From Nostoc sp. FACHB-110 (GTDB lineage Bacteria; Cyanobacteriota; Cyanobacteriia; Cyanobacteriales; Nostocaceae): DNA of 64,000 nt. The position numbers and the translations under genes are program-made. Positions 26,484 to 36,716 of the stretch are shown here, one piece after another (the stretch's first letter is position 1; the number at the start of each line of letters is the position of its first letter). The stretch lies in NCBI RefSeq assembly GCF_014697425.1, contig NZ_JACJRU010000001.1, forward strand, positions 124,001-188,000, given 5' to 3'. Under the pieces are notes generated by a model, which was given only the letters and a program-made list of their open reading frames with translations, ran no database searches and was not told where the DNA came from.

Positions 26484-28643
26484 TTATTGTAATTCTGACT
26501 CCTGAATTCTGACTCCTGAATTCTGCTGTATGTATGATAATGCTTGTAAGGCTGCTTGGATAATGGAATCATACGGCGGTTGAGATACATCAACCTCTAT
26601 AGCTTCTTCACGACTGGTTCCCAACAGGCCAATTATACGTTCTGGGTGCATGACTAAAATTTTGCCTTCGGGATTTTTAATTCTTAGTTCTGGTAAAAAA
26701 TTGTTTTGATAGATGCCACAAGTATACTGACGCTGCTTGTACTCAAAAGTGGTTCTGAGTGGTTTGGGTGGCGAAGTGTAAAAGATTTGCGTTGATGCTG
26801 TTGTTAATCTTACGCCTGTTAATTCCAACTCAATAGTAGTGTTGCCGTTAAAAGTGTTTTCGCGCAATTTGTAAGCAATATCAACTCGCTTTGGTAAAGG
26901 ATAATAATCTCGCCAACGCCAAGCGATCGCCTTAACTATATACTGCTGATCATCAATAGTTTGCGCTAGTGTCACCTTAATATGACCCTTGCCGACAATT
27001 TGCTGTTCGATGACTTGCACGTTTGGTGTCCAGAAAACTGGGTCGGGGTTATCAATTCCGCAAGGATGCAGCGCATTTAGCTGTAGAAAAAGCTGCTGAT
27101 TAATTTGGTTAAAGTTAGCTTGAGCGTCAATTTTCAGCAGTGGCTTGAGGTGTTGCGGTTCTAGACACTGGTTAGCAAAATCAATTAAACGCGATCGCAC
27201 CAATTCTAAATTTTCTGCTGGTAAAGAAAACCCACCCGCCGCTTTGTGACCGCCGAATTTGCCTAACAAATCTCGACAATATTCCAATGCTTCAAACACA
27301 TGAAACTCAGGAATTCCTCGTGCAGAACCGCGTATATGTGTTTCATCTTCATACGTGCCGATAAATACAGGCACACCATAGCGTTCCACCAAGCGAGAGG
27401 CGACAATCCCAATCACCCCATGATGCCATTCAGGTTGGACAACAACTAATACCCTATCATGTTGTAAAGACGTTATATATTGTGTCTCTACAAAGGCGAT
27501 CGCTTCTTGTTCAATTTCCTCGCACATTTGCTGACGGCTGGTGTTGGTTTGTTCGCACTGCATCGCTCTTGTCAGCGCAACTCCCATATCATCGGTAGTC
27601 AGCAAATCAATCACTGTCTGCGGATCGCCAATTCTACCAACTGCATTAATCCTCGGCCCAAGACGAAAGCCGATATCTTCTGGTTTGAGTGACTTAGAAG
27701 AATTTTTCTCCCCTGCCCCCCGTCCACTGAGCGTAGCCGAAGTGCTGCCCCCCTGCCCCCCTGCCTCTTTCGCTTGTACTCCGGCAATTTGAATTAATGC
27801 TTGCACACCAGGTAATTTAGATTTGGGTAAATGCTTTAAACCACGTTTTACCCAACGGCGATTCACACCAGTTAAGGGAGCTAAATCTGCAATGGTTCCC
27901 AGGGTAAATAATTCTAGCATTGGCTGGATTAAGCCTCTAGTTTCGCCTAGCTGTTGTGCGAGACAGACTGCCAAAATATAAGCTACGCCAACACCAGCGA
28001 CACCGCGATAAGGTGAAGATTCGGAGATGAGTTTGGGGTTGAGAATAGCATCAGCTGGGGGTAATTGTTGCGGAATATCGTGGTGGTCGGTGACAATGAC
28101 ACTTAATCCCAGTTCTTTAGCTCTAGCGATCGGTTCATACGCAGAGATGCCATTATCAACAGTTAGTATCAGGTTGACACCTTCTTCGTGAAATTCTTCA
28201 ACGATGCGTTTGTTGATGCCGTAACCTTCGTGCATCCGGCTAGGAATTGCATAATCTACCTGCGCGCCTAAAGCCCGGAGACTTCGCAGTAGTAATGCAG
28301 TGCTAGTCATCCCATCTGCATCATAGTCTCCACAGATAGCGATTTTACTTTGAGATGCGATCGCCTGGTGCAACAACTCCACACTCATTGCCAAATCAGG
28401 AAATTCTTCCAAAGGCGAAGGTAAAACTATCGATTCTGGTTCTAAAAATGCTTGTGCTTGTGCTGGTGTTTCAATGCCACGATTAATAAATAACTGGCTG
28501 ATGATGGGAGAAAGATTCAGAGAAACTGCTAGTTTTTCGGCTAAATCTGTTTTTTGTAGGTAAATTTGCCAACGCTGATTCGGTAAGCGCCTAGGAAGTT
28601 GTGAACGTTCAGGTAAAGGTCGGTTCAGCACAGTGAAAAACAA
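26484..28643 (-). CDS. recJ: Single-strand-specific exonuclease RecJ
   Basis: 719 residues; 5'-3' exonuclease on single-stranded DNA in recombination and repair. The DHH phosphoesterase core has ICGDYDADGMTST, LTVDNG and VTDHHDIP. DHHA1 has the GGHKAAGGFS motif, and a C-terminal OB-like domain follows. Around residues 287-313 the sequence GVQAKEAGGQGGSTSATLSG and a few more residues interrupt the family sequence just before EDIGFRLGPRINAVGR. This matches a G/C-rich spacer repeat inserted in frame. The listed start is TTG at 28643; GTG at 28631 is an alternative, since no ATG lies near. Confidence 0.95.
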   Translation of the reverse strand: MFFTVLNRPLPERSQLPRRLPNQRWQIYLQKTDLAEKLAVSLNLSPIISQLFINRGIETPAQAQAFLEPESIVLPSPLEEFPDLAMSVELLHQAIASQSKIAICGDYDADGMTSTALLLRSLRALGAQVDYAIPSRMHEGYGINKRIVEEFHEEGVNLILTVDNGISAYEPIARAKELGLSVIVTDHHDIPQQLPPADAILNPKLISESSPYRGVAGVGVAYILAVCLAQQLGETRGLIQPMLELFTLGTIADLAPLTGVNRRWVKRGLKHLPKSKLPGVQALIQIAGVQAKEAGGQGGSTSATLSGRGAGEKNSSKSLKPEDIGFRLGPRINAVGRIGDPQTVIDLLTTDDMGVALTRAMQCEQTNTSRQQMCEEIEQEAIAFVETQYITSLQHDRVLVVVQPEWHHGVIGIVASRLVERYGVPVFIGTYEDETHIRGSARGIPEFHVFEALEYCRDLLGKFGGHKAAGGFSLPAENLELVRSRLIDFANQCLEPQHLKPLLKIDAQANFNQINQQLFLQLNALHPCGIDNPDPVFWTPNVQVIEQQIVGKGHIKVTLAQTIDDQQYIVKAIAWRWRDYYPLPKRVDIAYKLRENTFNGNTTIELELTGVRLTTASTQIFYTSPPKPLRTTFEYKQRQYTCGIYQNNFLPELRIKNPEGKILVMHPERIIGLLGTSREEAIEVDVSQPPYDSIIQAALQALSYIQQNSGVRIQESELQ
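27705..27775. repeat. Dispersed repeat inserted in frame within recJ
   Basis: The plus strand reads CCCCTGCCCCCCGTCCACTG, then AGCGTAGCCGAAGTGC, then CCCCCCTGCCCCCCTGCC. This is the 'cactgagcgtagccgaagtg' phrase bordered by C-runs that is found in spacers of Nostocales genomes. Here it lies inside recJ without breaking the frame and adds about 25 residues. Confidence 0.7.
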
Positions 28644-28834
28644 ATAAGTTAGGAGTTCTTGCGTAACTCTTAACTGATAACACTATATTAATGTCGAGAA
28701 TAGATTTGTTTCATAGATATTTTTGTTTCGCACCCAGACAAAGCAAGGTTGCAGGGTGCAAGAGGGAAGAATCTCCCCCTACTCCCTGCTCACCTACCTC
28801 TTCTCTATTTTTCAAGCCAAAGGTATAAATCCTG

Positions 28835-29872
28835 TTAAAGTTTTACCATAACCTTGATTGCTTCGCGGCTATCCATTGCTGCGTACCCTGCGGGAACACC
28901 ATCGAGTTCGACAGTTAAATCGAGAACAGCAGAAGCATCAAGTTTGCCGGATACAGTATCGGCTAGCAATTCGGGAATGTAAGCACGGGCGGGTGCAACG
29001 CCACCTTGTAATGTGATGTTCTGCCTAAATAAACGACCTAAATTGAAATTATGTCCACTGCTATGTGGCACACCGACATACCCAATCGCACCACCGGGAC
29101 GGGCAATACCAATCGCGGTTGTCATTGCTGATTCATTCCCGACACACTCAAGTACTGATTCTACACCGCCTTGGGTAATCTCTTGCACAGCCGCGATCGC
29201 TTCTTCGCCTCGACTGCTGACAACATCTGTTGCACCAAAACGGCGCGCAATCTCCAAGCGTGATTTGTGCCGCCCCAGAATAATAATGCGTTCAGCACCA
29301 AGTCTTTTAGCAGCCAGCACGCCACATAAACCTACAGCCCCATCGCCAACGACTGCAACTGTGCGGCCTGGGCGGACGTGTGCTGAGACGGCAGCATGAT
29401 GTCCGGTTGACATCACATCAGTAAGCGGCAGAATGGCGGTGAGCAGATCGTCATCATTTTCAACCTCATTAGGAATCACAACTAATGTGCCATCGGCCAA
29501 GGGCGAACGGATGGCTTCTGCTTGTCCACCATCATTGGTGCTTCCCCAAAAATTACCTTGTAGGCAAGAGGTTTGGATGCCTTTACGGCAGAACTCACAA
29601 GTGCCATCGGAAAACGCAAAAGGAGCCAGGACGCGATCGCCTTTTTTGAGAGTACGAACCTCAGATCCAACCTCTTCCACAATTCCCATCCATTCATGTC
29701 CCGTTCGCCAACCAGGTTGCCATTCTTCTTCCCCACGATAGAACCACAGGTCAGATCCACAGATGCAGGCGTGAGTAATTCGGACAATGGCATCTGTAGG
29801 CTGTTGAATCACGGGATCAGGAACATTTTCAACTCGGACATCACCAGGGGCATAGTAAACGGTTGCTTTCAT
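28835..29872 (-). CDS. Zinc-dependent medium-chain alcohol dehydrogenase
   Basis: 345 residues. The catalytic zinc site has CICGSDLW, with GHEWMG carrying the His and Glu. The structural-zinc lobe reads SDGTCEFCRKGIQTSC, where the usual first Cys is Asp. The Rossmann motif is VAVVGDGAVGLCG. It oxidises alcohols or reduces aldehydes with NAD(P). GGAG precedes ATG 29872. It is the last gene of a minus-strand run headed by a cupin gene and faced by an AraC regulator. Together with the aldo/keto reductase upstream it suggests aldehyde or quinone detoxification. Its richer G+C than neighbours points to acquisition. Confidence 0.93.
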   Translation of the reverse strand: MKATVYYAPGDVRVENVPDPVIQQPTDAIVRITHACICGSDLWFYRGEEEWQPGWRTGHEWMGIVEEVGSEVRTLKKGDRVLAPFAFSDGTCEFCRKGIQTSCLQGNFWGSTNDGGQAEAIRSPLADGTLVVIPNEVENDDDLLTAILPLTDVMSTGHHAAVSAHVRPGRTVAVVGDGAVGLCGVLAAKRLGAERIIILGRHKSRLEIARRFGATDVVSSRGEEAIAAVQEITQGGVESVLECVGNESAMTTAIGIARPGGAIGYVGVPHSSGHNFNLGRLFRQNITLQGGVAPARAYIPELLADTVSGKLDASAVLDLTVELDGVPAGYAAMDSREAIKVMVKL

Positions 29873-30033
29873 CGAACAATCTCCTTGTGAAAAACTGAGG
29901 CTTACTTTTTTTGTCAGTTACGAATCTGAGGTAGAAAATTTAGCACTTGAATTTGGATCTGCTCGTAACTTAATTTGGCTGGAAATTCTGGAGGGATAGA
30001 TAAACAAACTTTACTGGTAATTATTTTTACCCT

Positions 30034-31306
<1,273 letters not shown>

Positions 31307-31540
31307 TTACCGACTGAGATGCTGATTGAAAAAGGATGTAAGTTTTTCCCAGGGAATCAAATTCACTCGGTCATACAAATCGACATGTCCCGTATTTGGC
31401 ACGATGTAAAGATCCTTTGGCTCGGCTGCGCGTTTGTAAGCATCTTCGCTGAACTCCTTGGAATGTGCATCTGCCCCTGTGATGAACAGCATAGGACGAG
31501 GTAAAATCGTCTCAATGTCGTCGAAAGGGTAGAAATTCAT
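31307..31540 (-). pseudogene. Alpha/beta-hydrolase remnant (C-terminal 77 residues)
   Basis: The 77-codon frame aligns only with the tail of a roughly 300-residue alpha/beta-hydrolase of the dienelactone-hydrolase-like or acetyl-xylan-esterase-like group. It has MLFITGADAHSKEFSEDAY (the strand and acid region) and VPNTGHVDLYDR (the catalytic His). The nucleophile elbow and the whole N-terminal fold are missing. Only 32 nt separate it from the next gene upstream, so the missing part was deleted rather than displaced. It is unlikely to be active. Confidence 0.8.
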
Positions 31541-31572
31541 GAATTTGACGTTAACCCAACAGATTGACTTAG

Positions 31573-32091
31573 TTACTGCGATCGCACAAGTTCGATTGTC
31601 ACTTTTACAGAGCCAGGCACATTCAATGCCTCGATGTCACCATCTATTTTTCCGAGGATAACAAGTCCGTTTGAGTAACCAAAATCTCGATAAAACATCG
31701 CCAAATTTCCCCAGGGAGCATAATAAGCAATATCTCCAACAGCCGGATCACTGCCTGGCGGTGCATCTTCTGTAGATAATTTTCTTGATAAATAACTGAT
31801 TTTTTCGGTTTTCGCGTAATCTTCTAACGTCAGCGTTAATGGCAGCAGGGAAATAAAATCCTGAGTGGTTTTGCTGTCGATCAAAGTAGCTGTAACTACT
31901 TTGTCTTTGACCTTGATGTTGATCTTCATACTATCTGCCTGCTTGGTTGATATTTTAGTCGGCATCTTTGATGAGGCACTGCTAGTCAGACTGTTGTTGG
32001 CACGACAGGCTGAGTAACTCACTGACATCATTAGGGCAAGAACCAAAATCAGCATTTTCTGTGGATAGTTTTTCCGCTTGATGGCAAGCAC
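31573..32091 (-). CDS. Cyclophilin-like fold lipoprotein
   Basis: 172 residues. The start is GTG at 32091, which overlaps the cupin stop by one base (TAGTG). A signal peptide LILVLALMMSVSYSAC has a lipobox (SYSAC), so the protein is probably lipid-anchored in the periplasm. After a Ser/Thr linker, residues 55-172 form a cyclophilin-like domain: KVVTATLIDSKTTQDFISLL, APPGSDPAVGDIAYYAPWGN and FYRDFGYSNGLVILGKID. The family lacks proven prolyl isomerase activity; a small-molecule role is possible. It lies second in the AraC-facing gene run. Confidence 0.85.
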   Translation of the reverse strand: MLAIKRKNYPQKMLILVLALMMSVSYSACRANNSLTSSASSKMPTKISTKQADSMKINIKVKDKVVTATLIDSKTTQDFISLLPLTLTLEDYAKTEKISYLSRKLSTEDAPPGSDPAVGDIAYYAPWGNLAMFYRDFGYSNGLVILGKIDGDIEALNVPGSVKVTIELVRSQ

Positions 32092-32492
32092 TAAGAGTTT
32101 CCTCCATACTGCTCGTCGCTGACATACTCCAGCCAGTCCACAGGCTTACCATCAAGCCATTCTTGAATAGCGATGTGGGTCATTGCTGTGGTTGCTGTAG
32201 CACCGTGCCAATGCTTTTCACCCGGCGAGATCCAAATCGTGTCCCCTGGTCGAATTTCTTCAATAGGGCCGCCCCAGCGTTGTACCAGACCATAGCCAGC
32301 CGTCACGATTAGGGTCTGTCCTAACGGGTGAGTGTGCCATGCAGTCCGAGAACCAGGTTCAAACGTGACACTAGCTCCAGACGTGCGTGCAGGCTCGTGT
32401 GCCTCGAACAGGGGGTCAATGCGGACAGTGCCGGTAAAATACTCGGTCGGCCCTTTGGCGGAAGACTGTGAGCCACTTCTTTTGATGTCCAT
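32091..32492 (-). CDS. Cupin-domain protein
   Basis: 133 residues from ATG 32492 ([11 protein letters not shown]), chosen because AAGGAA lies 9 nt upstream; the longer frame to 32552 has no such site. A single cupin barrel: [20 protein letters not shown] gives the two His of motif 1, and [19 protein letters not shown] gives motif 2 with metal-binding His. It resembles small cupins annotated as (R)-mandelonitrile-lyase-like or carboxymuconolactone-associated proteins. It is first in the run that faces the AraC gene, 300 bp away. Confidence 0.92.
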   Translation of the reverse strand: MDIKRSGSQSSAKGPTEYFTGTVRIDPLFEAHEPARTSGASVTFEPGSRTAWHTHPLGQTLIVTAGYGLVQRWGGPIEEIRPGDTIWISPGEKHWHGATATTAMTHIAIQEWLDGKPVDWLEYVSDEQYGGNS

Positions 32493-32798
32493 TTGTTTAT
32501 TCCTTCTCTTGATGCTTTGCATACTTGTTATCCCAATCGTAGAGTTGAGCATTTATCGCCTCTTCTATCAGTGGGGATGAGATTTTTTCAGAAGCAAGGT
32601 TAGTCTTGACACCCTGTATGGTTTTCAGTGGGCGAGTATATTGCCCAATCAAAACTGAATTTTCTCTTGAATAAAAATCTAGAATACCTATAAAAAGTCG
32701 GAATCATTTTTTATTGCTGTAGCTTCATTCTAAGGATATTCAAGGAACAGCAATAGAATGATCGTCTAAGATTGTTGTACAATCCTGCAAACTTAGAT

Positions 32799-33782
32799 AT
32801 GAACGCTGTTAAAACGAGTGACAAGTCCGATACGGATTTCATCAACAACCAACAAGCAAAACGTGAGGCAGACAGAGCGCAAGCCAACCGAGACGAACTG
32901 ACTGAGCGCATCTCACAGGCTATTCGTCATGATGGGGCAATTGAGCCACTAAAAGGATTGCAATTTAACCGCGCTTCCTCCCCTTCGGAATGCGTTCATG
33001 GTATCGCTGTCCCGGCTTTTTGTATGATTGCTCAAGGCAGTAAAGAAGTGCTTTTAGGCAAAGAACGCTATCAGTACGACCCGATGCATTATCTACTGGC
33101 TACGGTCGAACTGCCAATTGTCAGCCAAATTTTGACAGCATCCAAGGCGCAACCATACCTGAGCCTCCGCCTTGATCTCAACCCTACCCTTGTCGGTTCA
33201 GTTATGGTTGAGGCAGGTTATTCTTCACCATCAAGGGGTGCTAATGTCAAAGCGATTGATGTGAGTCCATTAGATGTTTCTCTTTTGGATGCTGTAGTCA
33301 GGCTGGTTAGACTTTTGGAAAATCCAGCCGAAGCGCAAGTAATGATGCCACTGATAACGCGAGAAATTATTTACCGACTTTTGATAGGAGAGCAAGGTAA
33401 TCGGCTGCGTCATCTTGCAGTTTTGGGTGGCTACACTCACCACATTGCGCTTGCCGTCAAGCGAATTCGCCAAGACTTTAACCAGCCAATTCGGATTGAA
33501 AGCATCGCACGAGAACTGGGAATGAGTGTTTCAGGTTTTCACCATCACTTCAAGTCTGTCACTGCGATGAGTCCTTTGCAGTTCCAGAAGCAACTGCGGC
33601 TCCAAGAAGCTCGTCGTCTGATGTTGGGGGAAAATCTTGATGCTACCAGTGCGGCTTACAAAGTCGGATATGATGACGCTTCGCACTTTAACCGGGATTA
33701 CAAACGGTTTTTTGGTGCGCCACCAATGCGCGATGTTGAGCAGCTACGACAAGCGGCAACTATAGGTAAATTCTGTGGATAA
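32799..33782 (+). CDS. AraC-family transcriptional regulator
   Basis: 327 residues from ATG 32799. The N-terminal AraC_N-type sensor domain (about 40-200) has FNRASSPSECVHGIAVPAFCMIAQGSK and LSLRLDLNPTLVGSVMVEAG. The C-terminal double helix-turn-helix (about 225-320) has ARELGMSVSGFHHHFKSVT and LGENLDATSAAYKVGYDDASHFNRDYKRFFG. It is divergent from the cupin/cyclophilin/AKR/ADH run and is the likely regulator of it. E. coli YqhC, with the same domain plan, activates an alcohol dehydrogenase and an AKR gene in response to aldehydes; the parallel is inference. Confidence 0.93.
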   Translation: MNAVKTSDKSDTDFINNQQAKREADRAQANRDELTERISQAIRHDGAIEPLKGLQFNRASSPSECVHGIAVPAFCMIAQGSKEVLLGKERYQYDPMHYLLATVELPIVSQILTASKAQPYLSLRLDLNPTLVGSVMVEAGYSSPSRGANVKAIDVSPLDVSLLDAVVRLVRLLENPAEAQVMMPLITREIIYRLLIGEQGNRLRHLAVLGGYTHHIALAVKRIRQDFNQPIRIESIARELGMSVSGFHHHFKSVTAMSPLQFQKQLRLQEARRLMLGENLDATSAAYKVGYDDASHFNRDYKRFFGAPPMRDVEQLRQAATIGKFCG

Positions 33783-33839
33783 CTAAATGCAAAGACTATC
33801 CTAGAAATAGCAAGTAAATTTATTAATAACTAAATATTT

Positions 33840-34598
33840 ATGACAACTGTTTCTCTCACCGATTCTTTAGTTAATAACCCCATACCAAAATCAACAATCA
33901 TTCGCTTAGAAAATATCTTTAAAGTCTATGGTAGTGGCGAAACCGAAGTCAAAGCACTCAATGATGTTAACCTAACTATCAACGAAGGCGAATATTGTTC
34001 GATTATGGGGCCTTCTGGTTCAGGTAAATCAACAGCCATGAATATTATTGGTTGTTTAGATCGTCCGACTTCTGGACATTATTATTTAGATAACGTTGAT
34101 GTTGCCCAAATGGATGATAAAGCCTTAGCACACATCCGTAACAAAAAATTGGGGTTTGTCTTCCAACAATTTCACCTCTTACCCCAACTCACAGCCTTAG
34201 AAAATGTGATGTTGCCAATGGCTTATGCTAATGTTGACCCAACAGAAAGACGCGATCGCGCTACTGAAGCTTTGATTAAAGTAGGCTTAGAAAAACGCCT
34301 CAACAACAAACCCACTCAACTTTCCGGTGGACAACAACAAAGAGTAGCGATCGCTCGGGCTATTGTCAATCGTCCCGTCGTCCTCCTCGCCGATGAACCC
34401 ACAGGCGCGCTTGACTCTCGCACAACTCAAGAAGTCTTAGATATTTTCACTGAATTAAACACTAGCGGTATCACCGTAGTCATGGTGACTCACGAACCAG
34501 AAGTCGCTCGTCAAACCCAGCGCATCGTCTGGTTCCGTGATGGACAAGTGGTACACTCAAACCTTACACCAGCCGATTTAAATCAAGTAGCGGGTTAG
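33840..34598 (+). CDS. MacB/LolD-type ABC transporter ATPase, orphan
   Basis: 252 residues. Walker [11 protein letters not shown], signature LSGGQQQR, Walker [14 protein letters not shown] and the H-loop [10 protein letters not shown] are all intact. It is of the MacB/LolD class, which normally works with an FtsX-like permease and a periplasmic adaptor. No permease or adaptor gene adjoins it: upstream is the AraC gene (57 nt), downstream a MITE. It may serve a permease encoded elsewhere, or the cluster may have been split by the accessory island to its left. Confidence 0.9.
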   Translation: MTTVSLTDSLVNNPIPKSTIIRLENIFKVYGSGETEVKALNDVNLTINEGEYCSIMGPSGSGKSTAMNIIGCLDRPTSGHYYLDNVDVAQMDDKALAHIRNKKLGFVFQQFHLLPQLTALENVMLPMAYANVDPTERRDRATEALIKVGLEKRLNNKPTQLSGGQQQRVAIARAIVNRPVVLLADEPTGALDSRTTQEVLDIFTELNTSGITVVMVTHEPEVARQTQRIVWFRDGQVVHSNLTPADLNQVAG

Positions 34599-34644
34599 AG
34601 GCTAGAGGCTAGGGATACCTCGTATGATTAGGGACTGCTTGATC

Positions 34645-34801
34645 AACTATAAATCAATACGGTTCAGTTAAGAGAATAGTAGGTTGGGTGTAGCGATAGC
34701 GTAACCCAACAAAGTATGCGTGAATGTTGGGTTCCGTTCCTCCACCCAACCTACACCAGTCTAAGTTGTTGCCTTAACTGAACTGTATTGAACTATAAAT
34801 C
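34645..34801. mobile_element. MITE with inverted ends and 11-bp target duplication
   Basis: The direct repeat AACTATAAATC occurs at 34645-34655 and 34791-34801. Between the copies the element has 18-bp ends CAATACGGTTCAGTTAAG (34655-34672) and CTTAACTGAACTGTATTG (34773-34790), matching in 17 of 18 positions. Inside is a nested 12-bp inverted repeat, GTAGGTTGGGTG (34679-34690) and CACCCAACCTAC (34743-34754). A third nested pair is AACCCAAC/GTTGGGTT. No coding capacity. Duplication length fits an IS4-like parent, but the parent is unknown. Confidence 0.85.
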
Positions 34802-34867
34802 TAGAGATATTTATAGCCGTATCCACATAAGGTCAACTAGCCCCTAATCTCTAGCCCCTAGCCCCTT

Positions 34868-35398
34868 TTAAAGACTTGGTGTTTTGCCAGTTTCGGCTTG
34901 TGTTTCTATTGGTTGAACCTCAGTGTAGCCCATTTCGCCAGCGATCGTTCTAAACACTGACATTTGCTCTTCAAAATCCAATCCTTCTATTTGAGACATT
35001 AAATCATCAATTGCATTATCTGGTTCATAATTATCAGGGAAGCCAACTACACTATCACCCATAGCGACTGCCCAAACATACCAAACTAACAACTGATTAT
35101 TTTCTTTTATTGCACCGTAAGCTCGAGAATATTCTGTATCTTTGCGCTCAACTATGTCGCGCATTACATTTAGTTGTTCTGCGTCTGATAAATTGAGATA
35201 ATCGTTTAATAAAAGTGGTGCTAATTCAGGTTCAGCCGCAGCTGGAGCAGCTGGCGTAACGGCTTCACCCATTTCTTTATAAACAAGATAAAACCATGCT
35301 AATTTAGCATCAGTATCTAAATCATTAAAGGCTTTGACAACATTTTGAGTTTTATCGCTTAACGCTTGAGGAGCGTTTTTTTCGTAACTTGCAGTCAT
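34868..35398 (-). CDS. Helical carotenoid protein (OCP N-terminal domain homologue)
   Basis: 176 residues. It corresponds to the all-helical N-terminal domain of the orange carotenoid protein alone. LAWFYLVYKEMG (W35, Y40) and LLVWYVWAVAMGDSVVG (W106, W109) provide the aromatic residues that line the ketocarotenoid. An Ala/Pro-rich insert (about 47-60) and a Gln/Thr-rich tail flank the core. HCPs bind canthaxanthin or related pigments and quench singlet oxygen, and one clade quenches phycobilisomes. A CTDH gene 2.6 kb away suggests the HCP4-like clade, which pairs with CTDH, but the clade needs phylogeny. Soluble, cytoplasmic. Confidence 0.92.
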   Translation of the reverse strand: MTASYEKNAPQALSDKTQNVVKAFNDLDTDAKLAWFYLVYKEMGEAVTPAAPAAAEPELAPLLLNDYLNLSDAEQLNVMRDIVERKDTEYSRAYGAIKENNQLLVWYVWAVAMGDSVVGFPDNYEPDNAIDDLMSQIEGLDFEEQMSVFRTIAGEMGYTEVQPIETQAETGKTPSL

Positions 35399-35553
35399 AA
35401 TTTATCTCCGGGAATTTAACATATCAAACTAAGAGTTAACAAATTTTGATAATTGCATTCTCCCCCCCAGAGATGGAGTTATTTTAAATATCAATAAAAA
35501 CTTATATCTATCTTTGAATAGAGGTAGTAATCTCTCTTCAGAGGGCAGAAATC

Positions 35554-35608
35554 TAACACCTTGCTTGAGTACAATCGCCCTCAGCATATAAAATTACACA
35601 AGGTGTTA
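35554..35608. promoter_or_regulatory. 10-bp inverted repeat in the HCP/hypothetical divergent spacer
   Basis: TAACACCTTG (35554-35563) and CAAGGTGTTA (35599-35608) are perfect reverse complements 35 nt apart. The right arm ends 4 nt before the ATG at 35613 and includes its AAGGTG ribosome-binding site. It may be a repressor operator or an RNA stem hiding that site. Confidence 0.5.
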
Positions 35609-35612
35609 AATT

Positions 35613-35984
35613 ATGGCAGATACAATAAAACCAAATCCCAATGAAGCTACTACCCATGATGCACAATTAGCCGCAGAAAATATGGCTAGTGGTGAAGAAA
35701 AATTGCAAAAAGTAGATTTTGATGCTGATTACGCAGCCGCACAACAATTCAGCGTTAGTGATGTAGATCGTACTCCCGAAGGAGCCGCCGCAGCCCAAGC
35801 CGCAACCGCACCTAGATTTGAAGTTCCAGAAGCGGAAGAAAGAACCACTGAAGCACAAGCAACAGGTAATCCTGATGATTATTTAGATTTAGCTAAAGAA
35901 GTTGGGGGTTCTGAATCTGAAGGCGTATCAAATGTTAGCGATGATTTAATTAAAAAAGCTCTAGAAAAAGGTAAACCTCAATAA
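35613..35984 (+). CDS. Acidic, Ala/Glu-rich hypothetical protein
   Basis: 123 residues, strongly acidic and rich in Ala, Glu, Asp and Thr with no Cys or Trp. No membrane segment or signal is present. The sequence looks largely disordered (TPEGAAAAQAATAPRFEVPEAEE, split here by composition), ending in a short helix SDDLIKKALEKGKPQ. It is divergent from the carotenoid-protein gene and shares its control region with the inverted repeat. AAGGTG precedes the ATG. Not recognised; it may be a stress-related disordered protein, which is a guess. Confidence 0.7.
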   Translation: MADTIKPNPNEATTHDAQLAAENMASGEEKLQKVDFDADYAAAQQFSVSDVDRTPEGAAAAQAATAPRFEVPEAEERTTEAQATGNPDDYLDLAKEVGGSESEGVSNVSDDLIKKALEKGKPQ

Positions 35985-36083
35985 AGTATGAAGTGTGAAG
36001 TATGAAGTGTGAATTGTTATTCTTCATGCTTCATGCTTTATTTATGAGGATTTGACGATTCATTTTTGACTTAGTGATTAACA

Positions 36084-36716
36084 CTAATTTTTCACAACGT
36101 CTAGCAGTTCACTGGGATGATGAATTAAAAAGTCCGGTTTTTGCTTAGATAAAACTTCAGGAGAATTAAACCCCCAAGTGACTGCAACAACTTTAATATT
36201 GGCTTTTTTTGATGCTTCTATATCTCTAGTTTCATCACCAACATAGAGAATTGATTGGGTAGGAATTTGCTTTTGCTTTAATACATTATTGATGATTGTG
36301 GTTTTACCAAAAATAGTTACTCCAGAATAAATAAAATCAAACAGATTATCCATGTCATGGTTATTCAGAAAAGCTGTGACGTTTTCCTTTGAGTTAGATG
36401 TAATAATTCCTAACTGATAACCTTGATTTTTAAGTTCGATGAGAGCTTCTATAATTCCAGGAATCGGTTGAAATTCATGAATTTTATTTTTGAGTTCTGA
36501 TTTGACTTTTTTCACCAAAAAAGGAATTTTGATGAGAGAAACACCTGAATACTTGATAATTTCTCTAGATGTTAAATTTCTTAAATAAGCCAGTTGTTCA
36601 GAAGTGATTTGTTTGTAGCCAAACTCTGTAGCTAAACGATTGGCAATACCTATAAGAGCATCTACAGTATCCGCGATCGTGCCATCGAAATCAAAAACAA
36701 TTACTTTATGAGTCAT
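36084..36716 (-). CDS. HAD-family phosphatase (phosphoglycolate phosphatase-like)
   Basis: 210 residues from ATG 36716 (MTHKVIVFDFDGT). D9 and D11 of DFDGT are the nucleophile and acid/base. Motif II is ITSNSKENV, and motif III/IV is a Lys with YVGDETRDIEAS. A helical cap (about 20-90) with LTSREIIKYSG marks subclass I, as in phosphoglycolate and pyrophosphate phosphatases. The substrate is unknown. The start lies inside the queG gene end (11-nt overlap), indicating co-translation. The longer frame to 36752 would need a start deeper within queG. Confidence 0.9.
   Translation of the reverse strand: MTHKVIVFDFDGTIADTVDALIGIANRLATEFGYKQITSEQLAYLRNLTSREIIKYSGVSLIKIPFLVKKVKSELKNKIHEFQPIPGIIEALIELKNQGYQLGIITSNSKENVTAFLNNHDMDNLFDFIYSGVTIFGKTTIINNVLKQKQIPTQSILYVGDETRDIEASKKANIKVVAVTWGFNSPEVLSKQKPDFLIHHPSELLDVVKN

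Noticed and set aside
33840..34598. DevA of the heterocyst glycolipid exporter
   Set aside because: The sequence is closer to the general MacB/LolD class, and no DevB- or DevC-like gene is adjacent.
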